From Flavobacteriaceae bacterium (GTDB lineage: Bacteria > Bacteroidota > Bacteroidia > Flavobacteriales > Flavobacteriaceae): DNA of 16,143 nucleotides. The notes under the pieces were generated by a model, which ran no database searches, was not told where the DNA came from, and was given only the letters and a program-made list of their open reading frames with translations. Positions 1 to 7,202 of this stretch are shown here, in pieces. The stretch lies in the NCBI GenBank assembly GCA_002401385.1, contig NVSY01000013.1, positions 35,697-51,839 on the forward strand, read 5' to 3'. Position 1 is the first letter of the stretch, and each line of letters starts with the position of its first letter. Both the position numbers and the translations under genes were made by a program.

Positions 1-91
1 AGTTTTAAACAGTCTCCGTGTTCAAAATCAAATGATAATAAACACTGAAAACGGTTTCGTAAATAAAAAAATACCGCGCTTTAATTTCTGT

Positions 92-99
92 TATCTTTG
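92..99 (+). promoter_or_regulatory. Promoter -7 element of pgk
   Basis: TATCTTTG is an exact match to the Bacteroidetes sigma-A -7 consensus TAnnTTTG. It lies 37 bases upstream of the pgk ATG, which implies a short untranslated leader of about 30 bases. No clear -33 TTG box was seen at the usual distance. Confidence 0.6.
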
Positions 100-136
100 T
101 ACAATAATAGCATCAACAACTTAAATATATACAGTG

Positions 137-1324
137 ATGAAAACCATAAATGATTTTAACTTTAACAATAAGAAAGCCATAATTCGTGTTGATTTTAACG
201 TGCCTTTAAACGAAGCACTTGAAGTAACAGATACTACGCGAATTGAAGCTGCAAAACCAACCATTTCTAAAATATTAGCAGATGGTGGATCGGTAATTTT
301 AATGTCACATTTAGGACGTCCAAAAGGAGTAGATGCTAAATTTTCTTTAAAACACATCGTGTCTAAAGTGAATGAAGTATTAGGAGTAACTGTAAAATTT
401 GCAACGGACTGTATCGGTGATGAGACCACTAAAATGGTGTCTGAATTACAAAACGGTGAAGTATTATTATTGGAAAACTTACGTTACTATTCAGAAGAAA
501 AAGAAGGAAATGAAGCCTTTGCAGAGAAATTAGCTGCACATGGAGATATTTACGTAAACGATGCCTTTGGAACTGCTCACCGCGCGCACGCTTCTACTGC
601 TATCATTGCAAAACATTTCCCTACTACAAAATGTTTCGGATTGTTATTAGCTAAAGAAATTGAAAGCATTAACAATGTATTAAACAACAGCGAAAAGCCT
701 GTTACAGCAATTATTGGAGGCGCAAAAGTATCTTCTAAAATTGATGTAATTAAAAATATTATGGATAAAGTGGACAATATCATTATTGGTGGTGGTATGG
801 CATACACTTTTATCAAAGCACAAGGAGGTAGCATTGGAGAATCTATTTGTGAAGATGACAAACTTGAAACAGCTTTGGAAATTTTAGCCATGGCTAAAGA
901 AAAGAAAACACGTATTTACTTACCTGTAGATGTAATTGCTGCTGATGACTTTAGCGAAACTGCAAATACTCAAATTGTACCATCAAACGAAATCCCTGAC
1001 GGATGGCAAGGATTGGATTGTGGACCACAATCTAATGTAGCATTCTCTTTTGTAATTGCGGACTCTAAAACCGTATTATGGAATGGACCCGTAGGTGTTT
1101 TTGAAATGAAAGCATTTAGAAAAGGAACTATCGAAATTGCAAATGCTATTGACGAAGCTACCCAAGGAGGAACATTCTCTTTAGTAGGTGGAGGAGACTC
1201 TGTTGCAGCAGTAAAACAATTTGGTTTTGCCGATAAAGTAAGTTATGTTTCTACTGGTGGAGGTGCTATGCTAGAAATGTTAGAAGGTAAAAAATTACCA
1301 GGAATCGAAGCTATCTTAAACTAG
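137..1324 (+). CDS. pgk: Phosphoglycerate kinase
   Basis: Cytosolic glycolytic enzyme that transfers phosphate between 1,3-bisphosphoglycerate and ADP to give 3-phosphoglycerate and ATP. The 395-residue length is normal for a bacterial PGK. Family motifs are visible in order: RVDFNVP near residues 17-23, R35, the substrate-binding HLGRPKG at 58-64, and the C-terminal nucleotide-site GGGDS at 351-355, followed by the STGGGA loop near 372-377. A GTG three bases upstream (134) is also in frame, but the ATG at 137 gives the family-typical MKT start. The gene appears monocistronic, with a consensus -7 box upstream and a strong terminator downstream. Nothing unusual was seen. Confidence 0.97.
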   Translation: MKTINDFNFNNKKAIIRVDFNVPLNEALEVTDTTRIEAAKPTISKILADGGSVILMSHLGRPKGVDAKFSLKHIVSKVNEVLGVTVKFATDCIGDETTKMVSELQNGEVLLLENLRYYSEEKEGNEAFAEKLAAHGDIYVNDAFGTAHRAHASTAIIAKHFPTTKCFGLLLAKEIESINNVLNNSEKPVTAIIGGAKVSSKIDVIKNIMDKVDNIIIGGGMAYTFIKAQGGSIGESICEDDKLETALEILAMAKEKKTRIYLPVDVIAADDFSETANTQIVPSNEIPDGWQGLDCGPQSNVAFSFVIADSKTVLWNGPVGVFEMKAFRKGTIEIANAIDEATQGGTFSLVGGGDSVAAVKQFGFADKVSYVSTGGGAMLEMLEGKKLPGIEAILN

Positions 1325-1371
1325 TCTGAAATTCAATCTTATAAGGTTTCTTTTTTTTGAAGTAACCCATT

Positions 1372-1409
1372 AAAAACCATTTTTACAGTTTGTAAAGATG
1401 GTTTTTTTT
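1372..1409 (+). terminator. Intrinsic terminator after pgk
   Basis: The arms 1372-1387 and 1391-1406 pair over 16 positions with one G-T wobble and a 3-base loop, followed by an uninterrupted T-run to 1409. This is a classic rho-independent terminator that separates pgk from the toxin-antitoxin pair. Confidence 0.85.
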
Positions 1410-1463
1410 ATGTTTTAAAATGATGTGATAATAATATACAACATATATATAATATACATTTTA

Positions 1464-1471
1464 TATATTTG
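1464..1471 (+). promoter_or_regulatory. Promoter -7 element of the toxin-antitoxin operon
   Basis: TATATTTG matches TAnnTTTG exactly and lies 15 bases before the antitoxin ATG, so the predicted leader is only about 10 bases. The surrounding TATATA-rich stretch (1436-1466) could also be where the antitoxin autoregulates, but no clear operator palindrome was identified. Confidence 0.6.
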
Positions 1472-1486
1472 TACAAAAAGGAACCA

Positions 1487-1738
1487 ATGAGAAAAAACAT
1501 TGATATAGACGACATTACGTTGACCAAACTAAAAGTGATTTCCGCATTTGAAAATTTAAGTGTAAAAGCATTGATGGAAAAAGCCGTTCGGTTTTTTGTC
1601 GAACACAAAGAAAAAGAGCAGTATGATAACATGAGTCAAGAAGCTCGAGAAGATGCTGGATTGTATATTTTGATGCAACAGGCAGATAAAAATGATTTGG
1701 TAAATCGTGACGAAATTATGAATATTTTGGATGAATAA
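1487..1738 (+). CDS. Ribbon-helix-helix-type antitoxin
   Basis: An 83-residue protein that probably neutralises the toxin encoded next and represses its own promoter. Residues 3-40 have the pattern of a ribbon-helix-helix DNA-binding domain: a short beta-strand (NIDIDD), helix (LTKLKVISAFENL), turn, then helix (SVKALMEKAVRFFVEH). This is followed by a charged, probably flexible tail (EKEQYDNMSQEARED) of the kind that wraps a toxin. The ATG at 1487 was chosen over an in-frame TTG at 1469 because the TTG falls inside the predicted -7 element. The stop codon overlaps the toxin start by one base (TAATG), which indicates translational coupling. The exact antitoxin family cannot be named from the sequence alone. 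Confidence 0.75.
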   Translation: MRKNIDIDDITLTKLKVISAFENLSVKALMEKAVRFFVEHKEKEQYDNMSQEAREDAGLYILMQQADKNDLVNRDEIMNILDE

Positions 1739-2004
1739 TGGAAGTTTTATATTTAAATAGTTTCAAAAAAGACATTAAAAAGCTTCGGAACAAAAAGTTA
1801 AAAACGGCTTTAAAAGCAGCACTTATTGATTTAGAAAACTCAGAAGACCTATTTAATTTCAAGAACCTAAAAAAAATTAAAGGGCATACAAATTACTATC
1901 GCATAAAAATAGATGGTTTTAGGCTTGGCATATACTGCTTAAACGGAACTATACAAGTATGCAGATTTGTTAAAAGAAACGACATTTATAAAGTGTTTCG
2001 ATAA
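1738..2004 (+). CDS. RelE/ParE-family toxin
   Basis: An 88-residue basic protein of the RelE/ParE superfamily, whose members cleave mRNA on the ribosome or poison gyrase. Which of these it does cannot be decided here. Visible family pattern: an N-terminal strand and helix (LNSFKKDIKKL, residues 6-16), the KIKG turn at 46-49, the conserved core YYRIKID at 53-59 with FR at 61-62, and the C-terminal RFVKRNDIYKVF at 76-87, matching the usual R-x-x-x-R-x-x-I-Y-x-x-F ending. It is complete and overlaps the antitoxin stop by one base. Antitoxin-first order and small size are typical of chromosomal relBE/parDE-type pairs. Confidence 0.82.
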   Translation: MEVLYLNSFKKDIKKLRNKKLKTALKAALIDLENSEDLFNFKNLKKIKGHTNYYRIKIDGFRLGIYCLNGTIQVCRFVKRNDIYKVFR

Positions 2005-2033
2005 TCGATAGCACAACCAACAAAACCAACACT

Positions 2034-3071
2034 ATGAAATACAATAAACTAGCTAACACCAACATTTCTATAAGTGAAATTTGCTTAGGCACCATGACTT
2101 TTGGAGAACAGAACAATGAATATGAAGGACATCAACAATTAGATTTCGCCCTAGAAAACGGGGTGAATTTTATTGACACCGCCGAGTTATATTCTGTACC
2201 ATCTAGGACTGAAACCTATGGATCTACAGAAACTATTATTGGTTCTTGGCTTCGAAAAACAGGAAACAGAAACAAAGTTGTTCTTGCTAGTAAAATTGCT
2301 GGACCAGGAGATTATACTGCACATATACGAAATACCGGATACTCTAAACATGCCATTACAGAGGCACTGCACAATAGTTTAAAAAGACTACAAACTAGTT
2401 ATTTAGATTTGTATCAATTACATTGGCCTACACGTGTAACCAATTATTTTGGTGTCAGAAACTACACCCATTCTAAAAAAAACGAACAAGAAGACAACTT
2501 CCTAAGCATCTTAGAAACCTTAAATGATTTTGTAATTGAAGGAAAAATAAGACATTTAGGAATTTCCAACGAAACTGCTTGGGGCACAATGAAATTTTTA
2601 AGTGAGGCAGAAAAACACAATTTGCCACGTCTAAAAACCATTCAAAACCCTTATTCATTATTAAATAGAACGTACGAAGGGGCTTTGGCTGAGATCTCAA
2701 TGCAAGAAAAAATCGGACTCCTTGCCTACTCTCCTCTCGCTTTTGGTGTGCTTTCTGGAAAATACAGAAATGGAAACTCTCCTAATAACTCTCGGATAAC
2801 ATTATTCCCTCGATTTGACAGATACTCAAACGAACAATCAACAAAAGCAGTGGACTTATACCATGAATTAGCCCGTAAAAACGGACTAAGCTTAACGGAA
2901 CTATCATTGGCTTTTGTGAGACAACAACCTTGGGTAAGTAGTACAATTATAGGTGCCACTACCATGAATCAACTAAAAGAAAACATCGCTACGGCAGACA
3001 TTACATTACCCCCAGATATTATAGCTGAAATTAACCAAATTAATGAATTGATTCCAAATCCTGCCCCCTAA
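2034..3071 (+). CDS. tas: Tas-like NADP-dependent aldo/keto reductase
   Basis: A 345-residue soluble TIM-barrel oxidoreductase. It closely follows the pattern of E. coli Tas over its whole length: LGTMTFGEQN near 18-27, FIDTAELYSVP at 47-56, SLKRLQTSYLDLYQLHWP at 115-132, IQNPYSLLNR around 213-222, GATTMNQLKENI near 314-325, and the same PAP C-terminus. The aldo/keto reductase tetrad is present as D48, Y53, K87 and H130. The natural substrate of Tas is not established, so the family assignment is firm but the physiological role is not. It starts 29 bases after the toxin stop and could be read through from that operon. A hairpin terminator follows. Confidence 0.9.
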   Translation: MKYNKLANTNISISEICLGTMTFGEQNNEYEGHQQLDFALENGVNFIDTAELYSVPSRTETYGSTETIIGSWLRKTGNRNKVVLASKIAGPGDYTAHIRNTGYSKHAITEALHNSLKRLQTSYLDLYQLHWPTRVTNYFGVRNYTHSKKNEQEDNFLSILETLNDFVIEGKIRHLGISNETAWGTMKFLSEAEKHNLPRLKTIQNPYSLLNRTYEGALAEISMQEKIGLLAYSPLAFGVLSGKYRNGNSPNNSRITLFPRFDRYSNEQSTKAVDLYHELARKNGLSLTELSLAFVRQQPWVSSTIIGATTMNQLKENIATADITLPPDIIAEINQINELIPNPAP

Positions 3072-3100
3072 CTACAACGAGATCTTAGCGTATAAAAAAT

Positions 3101-3143
3101 AAAAGTCTTACTTAAATACCAACTGGTAATAGGTAAGACTTTT
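3101..3143 (+). terminator. Terminator after the aldo/keto reductase
   Basis: AAAAGTCTTAC (3101-3111) and GTAAGACTTTT (3133-3143) are perfect 11-bp inverted repeats, with a smaller TACC/GGTA hairpin inside the loop. The A-tract on one side and T-tract on the other allow it to act on either strand. The rest of the 3072-3394 gap holds no gene that I can see. Its other content is the palindrome and promoter listed next. Confidence 0.7.
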
Positions 3144-3322
3144 GCAATATTACATGATATTTAACAGTAAATACGCCTTCAAAAACCGCACTCCAACTCA
3201 TAATCATTCTAAATTAATAAATCTTAACAAAACTCCAGATTCGAAATTCCGTAACAAACTACCATTCTGACACTTAAAACAACAACGCTAAACAACCAGA
3301 AAAAGACCTTTATATCGCTTAA

Positions 3323-3336
3323 CTGACAATTGTCAG
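3323..3336. promoter_or_regulatory. Candidate Crp/Fnr-family operator upstream of the nrf block
   Basis: CTGACAATTGTCAG is a perfect 14-bp palindrome containing TGA-N6-TCA, the half-site spacing recognised by Crp/Fnr-type regulators (FNR, DNR, HcpR). Its centre is about 65 bases before the porin ATG. It would lie near -42 relative to a start directed by the -7-like box at 3359, the standard position for a class II activator. Which regulator binds is unknown. Confidence 0.5.
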
Positions 3337-3358
3337 CATCTAAACTCTATATTTAACA

Positions 3359-3366
3359 GATTTTTG
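3359..3366 (+). promoter_or_regulatory. Weak -7-like element before the porin-nrf genes
   Basis: GATTTTTG matches TAnnTTTG at all but the first position. A weak core promoter with an upstream palindrome at activator distance fits a gene set switched on by an oxygen- or nitrosative-stress regulator. This is inferred from spacing only. Confidence 0.35.
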
Positions 3367-3394
3367 TGATATAAATGTTACATGTAAATTAGAT

Positions 3395-4636
3395 ATGAGA
3401 ATTAAACAATTATTTTTAGGGATTTTAGGATTAGTAGCCGTACAAAGTTATGCGCAATTAACAATTAGTGGAGAGTTAAGACCACGAGCTGAGTATCAAA
3501 ACGACGCAAAAACATTAAATGCAGATGCTACAGATGCAGCTTTATTTGTTTCGCAACGTACTCGAATCAACACCGAATTTAAAACAGATGCATATACGTT
3601 TTTCGTAAGCATGCAAGATGTGAGAACTTGGGGTGATGTAAAACAATTAGCAGACAACGGAAGTAGTTTGTCTTTACACCAAGCTTGGGGACAAGTAAAA
3701 TTCGCACCTAATTTCTCTGTAAGAGTAGGACGTCAAGAAATCATTTTAGATGACAGTCGTATTTTTGGTAATGTAGGGTGGGCACAGCAAGCAAGAAGTC
3801 ATGATGCTGCAGTATTTAAATTGGGAAATGCAGATTATAAATTAGATTTAGGGATCGCTTATAATCAAGATGCTGACAAAACTACCAAAGGAACAGATTA
3901 CAATGTTGCTGGAAATTATAAAGCGATGCAATACGCATGGTTCCACAAAGATTTTAGTAAAGTAAAAACTAGTTTCTTGTTTTTGAACAATGGATTGGTA
4001 ACTGCACCAGATGCAAACATCAACTATAGCCAAACATATGGAACCTACTTGAAGTTTAAAGCGAGTTCTAAAGTAAACGCTACATTTAGCGGATATTATC
4101 AGGGTGGAGAAGACAAGTCTGGAAAAGGATTGAATGCATTCTTAGTAGGGATAGATTTAGGATATAAAGCAAACGATACTTGGAGCTTAGGATTAGGGTT
4201 CGAAATGCAATCAGGTAACGATTATAATACAACATCTACAGAGAATAAAGCCTTTACACCTTTCTATGGAACCAATCACAAATTCAACGGATTTATGGAT
4301 TACTTTTACGTAGGAAACCATGGAAACAGTGTTGGTTTGGTTGATTTGTATTTAAAAGCTTCCGCTAAACTGGGAAAGAAATCTAGCATCACTGCTTTTG
4401 TACACAACTTCTCTGCACAAGCTGATATTGCTGCTAATGTAAATAAAGCATTAGGAACAGAAATTGACTTAGTGTACAAGCACAAAGTAAACAAAGACGT
4501 TTCTCTTTCTGCTGGATATTCTCAAATGTTCGCACAAGAAGGATTGGAAGTATTAAAAGGAAATGCTGACGGAAACACCAACGATTGGGGATGGTTAATG
4601 TTGACTATCAAACCAAGTTTGTTCATCTCAAAATAA
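3395..4636 (+). CDS. Outer-membrane beta-barrel porin, alginate-export-like family
   Basis: A 413-residue predicted outer-membrane protein. The N-terminus is a clear Sec signal peptide (MRIKQLFLGILGLVAVQSYA, cleavage before QLT). The mature part is built of alternating amphipathic strands and Gly/Asp/Asn-rich turns typical of beta-barrels. The stretch SGELRPRAEYQ near 25-35, the QRTRINTEF strand and the VGRQEIILDDSRIFGNVGW segment resemble the alginate_exp (AlgE-like) family. No alginate genes are nearby. It lies 9 bases upstream of nrfH and is probably co-transcribed, so a role in passage of nitrite or another small anion through the outer membrane is an inference from context. It could equally be a general porin. 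Confidence 0.78.
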   Translation: MRIKQLFLGILGLVAVQSYAQLTISGELRPRAEYQNDAKTLNADATDAALFVSQRTRINTEFKTDAYTFFVSMQDVRTWGDVKQLADNGSSLSLHQAWGQVKFAPNFSVRVGRQEIILDDSRIFGNVGWAQQARSHDAAVFKLGNADYKLDLGIAYNQDADKTTKGTDYNVAGNYKAMQYAWFHKDFSKVKTSFLFLNNGLVTAPDANINYSQTYGTYLKFKASSKVNATFSGYYQGGEDKSGKGLNAFLVGIDLGYKANDTWSLGLGFEMQSGNDYNTTSTENKAFTPFYGTNHKFNGFMDYFYVGNHGNSVGLVDLYLKASAKLGKKSSITAFVHNFSAQADIAANVNKALGTEIDLVYKHKVNKDVSLSAGYSQMFAQEGLEVLKGNADGNTNDWGWLMLTIKPSLFISK

Positions 4637-4645
4637 TACTATAAC

Positions 4646-5245
4646 ATGAGTTTTTTTAGATACTTATTACCTCCTCCAGAATGGCGCTTACCAGTGATTA
4701 TTCTGCTAGGTGCATTAACTGGACTCACCTTATATGCTTTAATTGAATCTAAGGCAATATCGTATTTGTCAGACGACCCAAAAACATGTGCAAACTGTCA
4801 TGTAATGACACCTCAATACGCAACTTGGCAAAAAAGTTCGCATAGAGAATGGGCCAGTTGTAACGACTGTCACGTACCGCAGGACAATGTATTTAGAAAA
4901 TACTTTTTTAAAGCAAAAGACGGACTGTATCATTCGTATATGTTTACCACACGACAAGAGCCTGAGGTAATCCGAATGAAAGAAGCAGGAATAGAAGTAG
5001 TACAGGAAAACTGTATTCGCTGTCACGAAGATCAAGTTACAGACGCGAGATTAAGCGGAATGATTGATGATCACAAGAAAAACCGTACAGAGCGTAAATG
5101 TTGGACCTGCCATCAGGAAGTACCACATGGATCTGTACACAGTTTATCATCAGTAAAATACTACGGGAAAATCTCCAAAGAGCATCAAGAAACGGTGCCA
5201 GCTTGGTTGAAAAGTTTAACAATAGAATCAGACGAAAAAAAATAA
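4646..5245 (+). CDS. nrfH: Tetraheme quinol dehydrogenase NrfH (NapC/NirT family)
   Basis: Membrane-anchored periplasmic cytochrome that oxidises menaquinol and passes electrons to NrfA. One N-terminal transmembrane helix spans about residues 15-33. Four c-type heme sites follow: CANCH at 48-52 with the nearby M54 that resembles the methionine ligand of NrfH heme 1, CNDCH at 72-76, CIRCH at 123-127 and CWTCH at 152-156. The 199-residue length fits NrfH plus a short charged tail. It is tightly packed between the porin (9 bases) and nrfA (12 bases). No nrfB, nrfC or nrfD is present, so this is the NrfHA rather than the NrfABCD type of ammonifier. Confidence 0.95.
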   Translation: MSFFRYLLPPPEWRLPVIILLGALTGLTLYALIESKAISYLSDDPKTCANCHVMTPQYATWQKSSHREWASCNDCHVPQDNVFRKYFFKAKDGLYHSYMFTTRQEPEVIRMKEAGIEVVQENCIRCHEDQVTDARLSGMIDDHKKNRTERKCWTCHQEVPHGSVHSLSSVKYYGKISKEHQETVPAWLKSLTIESDEKK

Positions 5246-5257
5246 AACTATATTAAA

Positions 5258-6748
5258 ATGAGTAATAAAAGAAAACCTTGGATGAACTGGATGCTATTTT
5301 TAGCATCGTTAGTTATTGTATTCTTATTAGGACTACTAGTATCTACAATTACAGAACGCAAAGTAGAGGCTAAATTTGCCTATACTCCAGTAAACAACAT
5401 TAAAAAATTAGAGCCTAGAAACGAAGTTTGGGGAGAAAATTTCCCGCGTGAATTTCAATCCTACTACAAAACTGCCGACACTACTTTTAAATCTAAATAC
5501 AATGGTAATGCTACTATTGATATGTTAGAAGTAGACCCAAGATTGGTTGTTTTATGGGCAGGATATGGTTTCTCGAAAGATTATAATCAAGGACGTGGAC
5601 ACGTTTATGCTATTGACGATTTACGTAACTCGTTACGAACAGGTGGACCTACTAGTTCGGAAGACGGACCTATGCCATCTACTTGTTGGACGTGTAAATC
5701 TCCAGATGTACCACGTTATATCAACGAAAACGGAACAGATAAATACTACAGTGGAAAATGGTCTAGTAAAGGTGCCGAAATTGTAAATCCTATTGGATGT
5801 GCTAACTGTCACGATGAAAAAACAATGAACTTAACCATTACGCAACCTGCTTTAATCGAAGCATTCGAACGTCAAGGGAAGGACATTACCAAAGCATCTC
5901 ATAACGATATGCGTTCATTAACTTGTGCACAATGTCACGTAGAGTACTACTTTAACAAGAACTTACCTGGTAAAGAAGGAATTCCTTACTTAGTATTCCC
6001 TTGGGATGATGGGCAAACTGTGGAAGACATGGAAAAATACTATGATGAAATTGGTCACGTAGACTGGACTCACAAAATTAGTAAAGCGCCAATGTTAAAA
6101 GCACAGCACCCAGGATATGAAACATTCAAAATGGGAATCCATGGACAACGTGGTGTTTCTTGTGCAGACTGTCACATGCCTTACAAAACTGAAGGAGGTC
6201 AAAAATTTACCGATCACCATATCCAATCTCCATTAAACAACGTGGCTAATTCTTGTCAAGTTTGTCACCGTGAAGAAACTGATGAGTTAGTGAAAAATGT
6301 ATTTGACAACCAAGATCGTATTATTGGAAATAGAGATCAATTAGAGCGTTTGTTAGTTCGTGCGCACGTTGAAGCTGGAAAATGTTGGGAATTAGGTGCT
6401 ACTGAAGCACAAATGAAAGATATTTTACACGGAATTAGATTAGGACAATGGCGTTGGGATTACGTTGCGGCATCGCACGGAGGATCTTTCCATGCTCCTG
6501 TAGAATTAGGACGTGTATTAGGTACTGGTATTGATGTAACTCAAGAAACTAGAATCAAATTAGCAAAATTATTGATGACTTTAGGATTCGCAGGTGATGT
6601 TCCTTATCCAGATATCGCTACAAAAGAAAAAGCACAGAAATTCATTGGATTACCAATGGAAAAATTGAAAGCTGAAAAAGCAAAATTCTTAAAAGAATTA
6701 GCTCCACAATGGGATGCTGAAGCTAAAGAACGCGAAAGCAAGTACTAA
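5258..6748 (+). CDS. nrfA: Pentaheme cytochrome c nitrite reductase NrfA
   Basis: Periplasmic enzyme that reduces nitrite to ammonium with six electrons. This 496-residue protein has the diagnostic catalytic heme motif CWTCK at 143-147, with lysine instead of histidine, plus four normal sites: CANCH 181-185, CAQCH 223-227, CADCH 302-306 and CQVCH 333-337. Active-site residues expected for NrfA can be placed: R113 in the GRGH segment, a tyrosine in the VEYYF stretch just after heme 3 (with the calcium-site glutamate beside it), and H284 in AQHPGYE. A hydrophobic segment at about 9-30 acts as signal or anchor. The C-terminal half (GQWRWD, SHGGSFHAP, STKEKAQ-like) matches the family. A strong terminator follows. 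Confidence 0.97.
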   Translation: MSNKRKPWMNWMLFLASLVIVFLLGLLVSTITERKVEAKFAYTPVNNIKKLEPRNEVWGENFPREFQSYYKTADTTFKSKYNGNATIDMLEVDPRLVVLWAGYGFSKDYNQGRGHVYAIDDLRNSLRTGGPTSSEDGPMPSTCWTCKSPDVPRYINENGTDKYYSGKWSSKGAEIVNPIGCANCHDEKTMNLTITQPALIEAFERQGKDITKASHNDMRSLTCAQCHVEYYFNKNLPGKEGIPYLVFPWDDGQTVEDMEKYYDEIGHVDWTHKISKAPMLKAQHPGYETFKMGIHGQRGVSCADCHMPYKTEGGQKFTDHHIQSPLNNVANSCQVCHREETDELVKNVFDNQDRIIGNRDQLERLLVRAHVEAGKCWELGATEAQMKDILHGIRLGQWRWDYVAASHGGSFHAPVELGRVLGTGIDVTQETRIKLAKLLMTLGFAGDVPYPDIATKEKAQKFIGLPMEKLKAEKAKFLKELAPQWDAEAKERESKY

Positions 6749-6843
6749 TATCAAAAATAGCACCCAACAACCGATATAAATAGTTTCTATTTCTAAACGG
6801 ACTTTAGGTAATATATTTGATATAACCGTACTAAATTTATAAT

Positions 6844-6885
6844 AAATAGCGAATGTGTTTCACGATGCATTCGCTATTTTTTTTT
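6844..6885 (+). terminator. Intrinsic terminator after nrfA
   Basis: AAATAGCGAATG (6844-6855) and CATTCGCTATTT (6868-6879) are perfect 12-bp inverted repeats, followed by a T-run to 6885. It closes the porin-nrfH-nrfA transcription unit. Confidence 0.88.
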
Positions 6886-6935
6886 AATAATAGAATTGAA
6901 TTTGTTTTTAGAATTCTTACTAATTTAAATATGAG

Positions 6936-7113
6936 AGCTCTCGATACAATTTTTCAATGAGTTCTGAGAAGAACTAATTGAAAAACCATTCGATCTGACG
7001 GGAACTAACGAGTAGTACTTCTAACCAATGACGAGTCATTAAATAGGACTTTAAAAATGTACTTTAGCGTCAGCTCGAGTGATTTTGAAGCACGAAAAAT
7101 TGTATCGACAGCT
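6936..7113. repeat. 178-bp intergenic element with 20-bp inverted ends
   Basis: The ends 6936-6955 and 7094-7113 are inverted repeats matching at 19 of 20 positions (core TCGATACAATTTTTC against GAAAAATTGTATCGA). Between them are smaller inverted pairs: GTTC/GAAC (6961-6974), CTGACG/CGTCAG (6995-7000 and 7068-7073) and AATGAC/GTCATT (7027-7040). No reading frame of note lies inside. The layout fits a non-autonomous mobile element (MITE-like) or a large structured intergenic repeat. It fills most of the 445-base gap between nrfA and the maturation genes. The 3' arm runs into six Ts, so it might also terminate transcription. Confidence 0.65.
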
Positions 7114-7188
7114 TTTTTCTTAAAAAACGAACGGTTAGAAAAAAACATCATTTTTAAACAAAAAATTTTTTCATCAAATTCAGCGTAT

Positions 7189-7196
7189 TATATTTG
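7189..7196 (+). promoter_or_regulatory. Promoter -7 element of the cytochrome maturation pair
   Basis: TATATTTG matches TAnnTTTG exactly and ends only 6 bases before the ATG at 7203. Transcription would then start at or within a few bases of the start codon, giving a leaderless or nearly leaderless mRNA. It also shows that these genes have their own promoter, separate from nrfHA. Confidence 0.55.
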
Positions 7197-7202
7197 CCAC
7201 TT

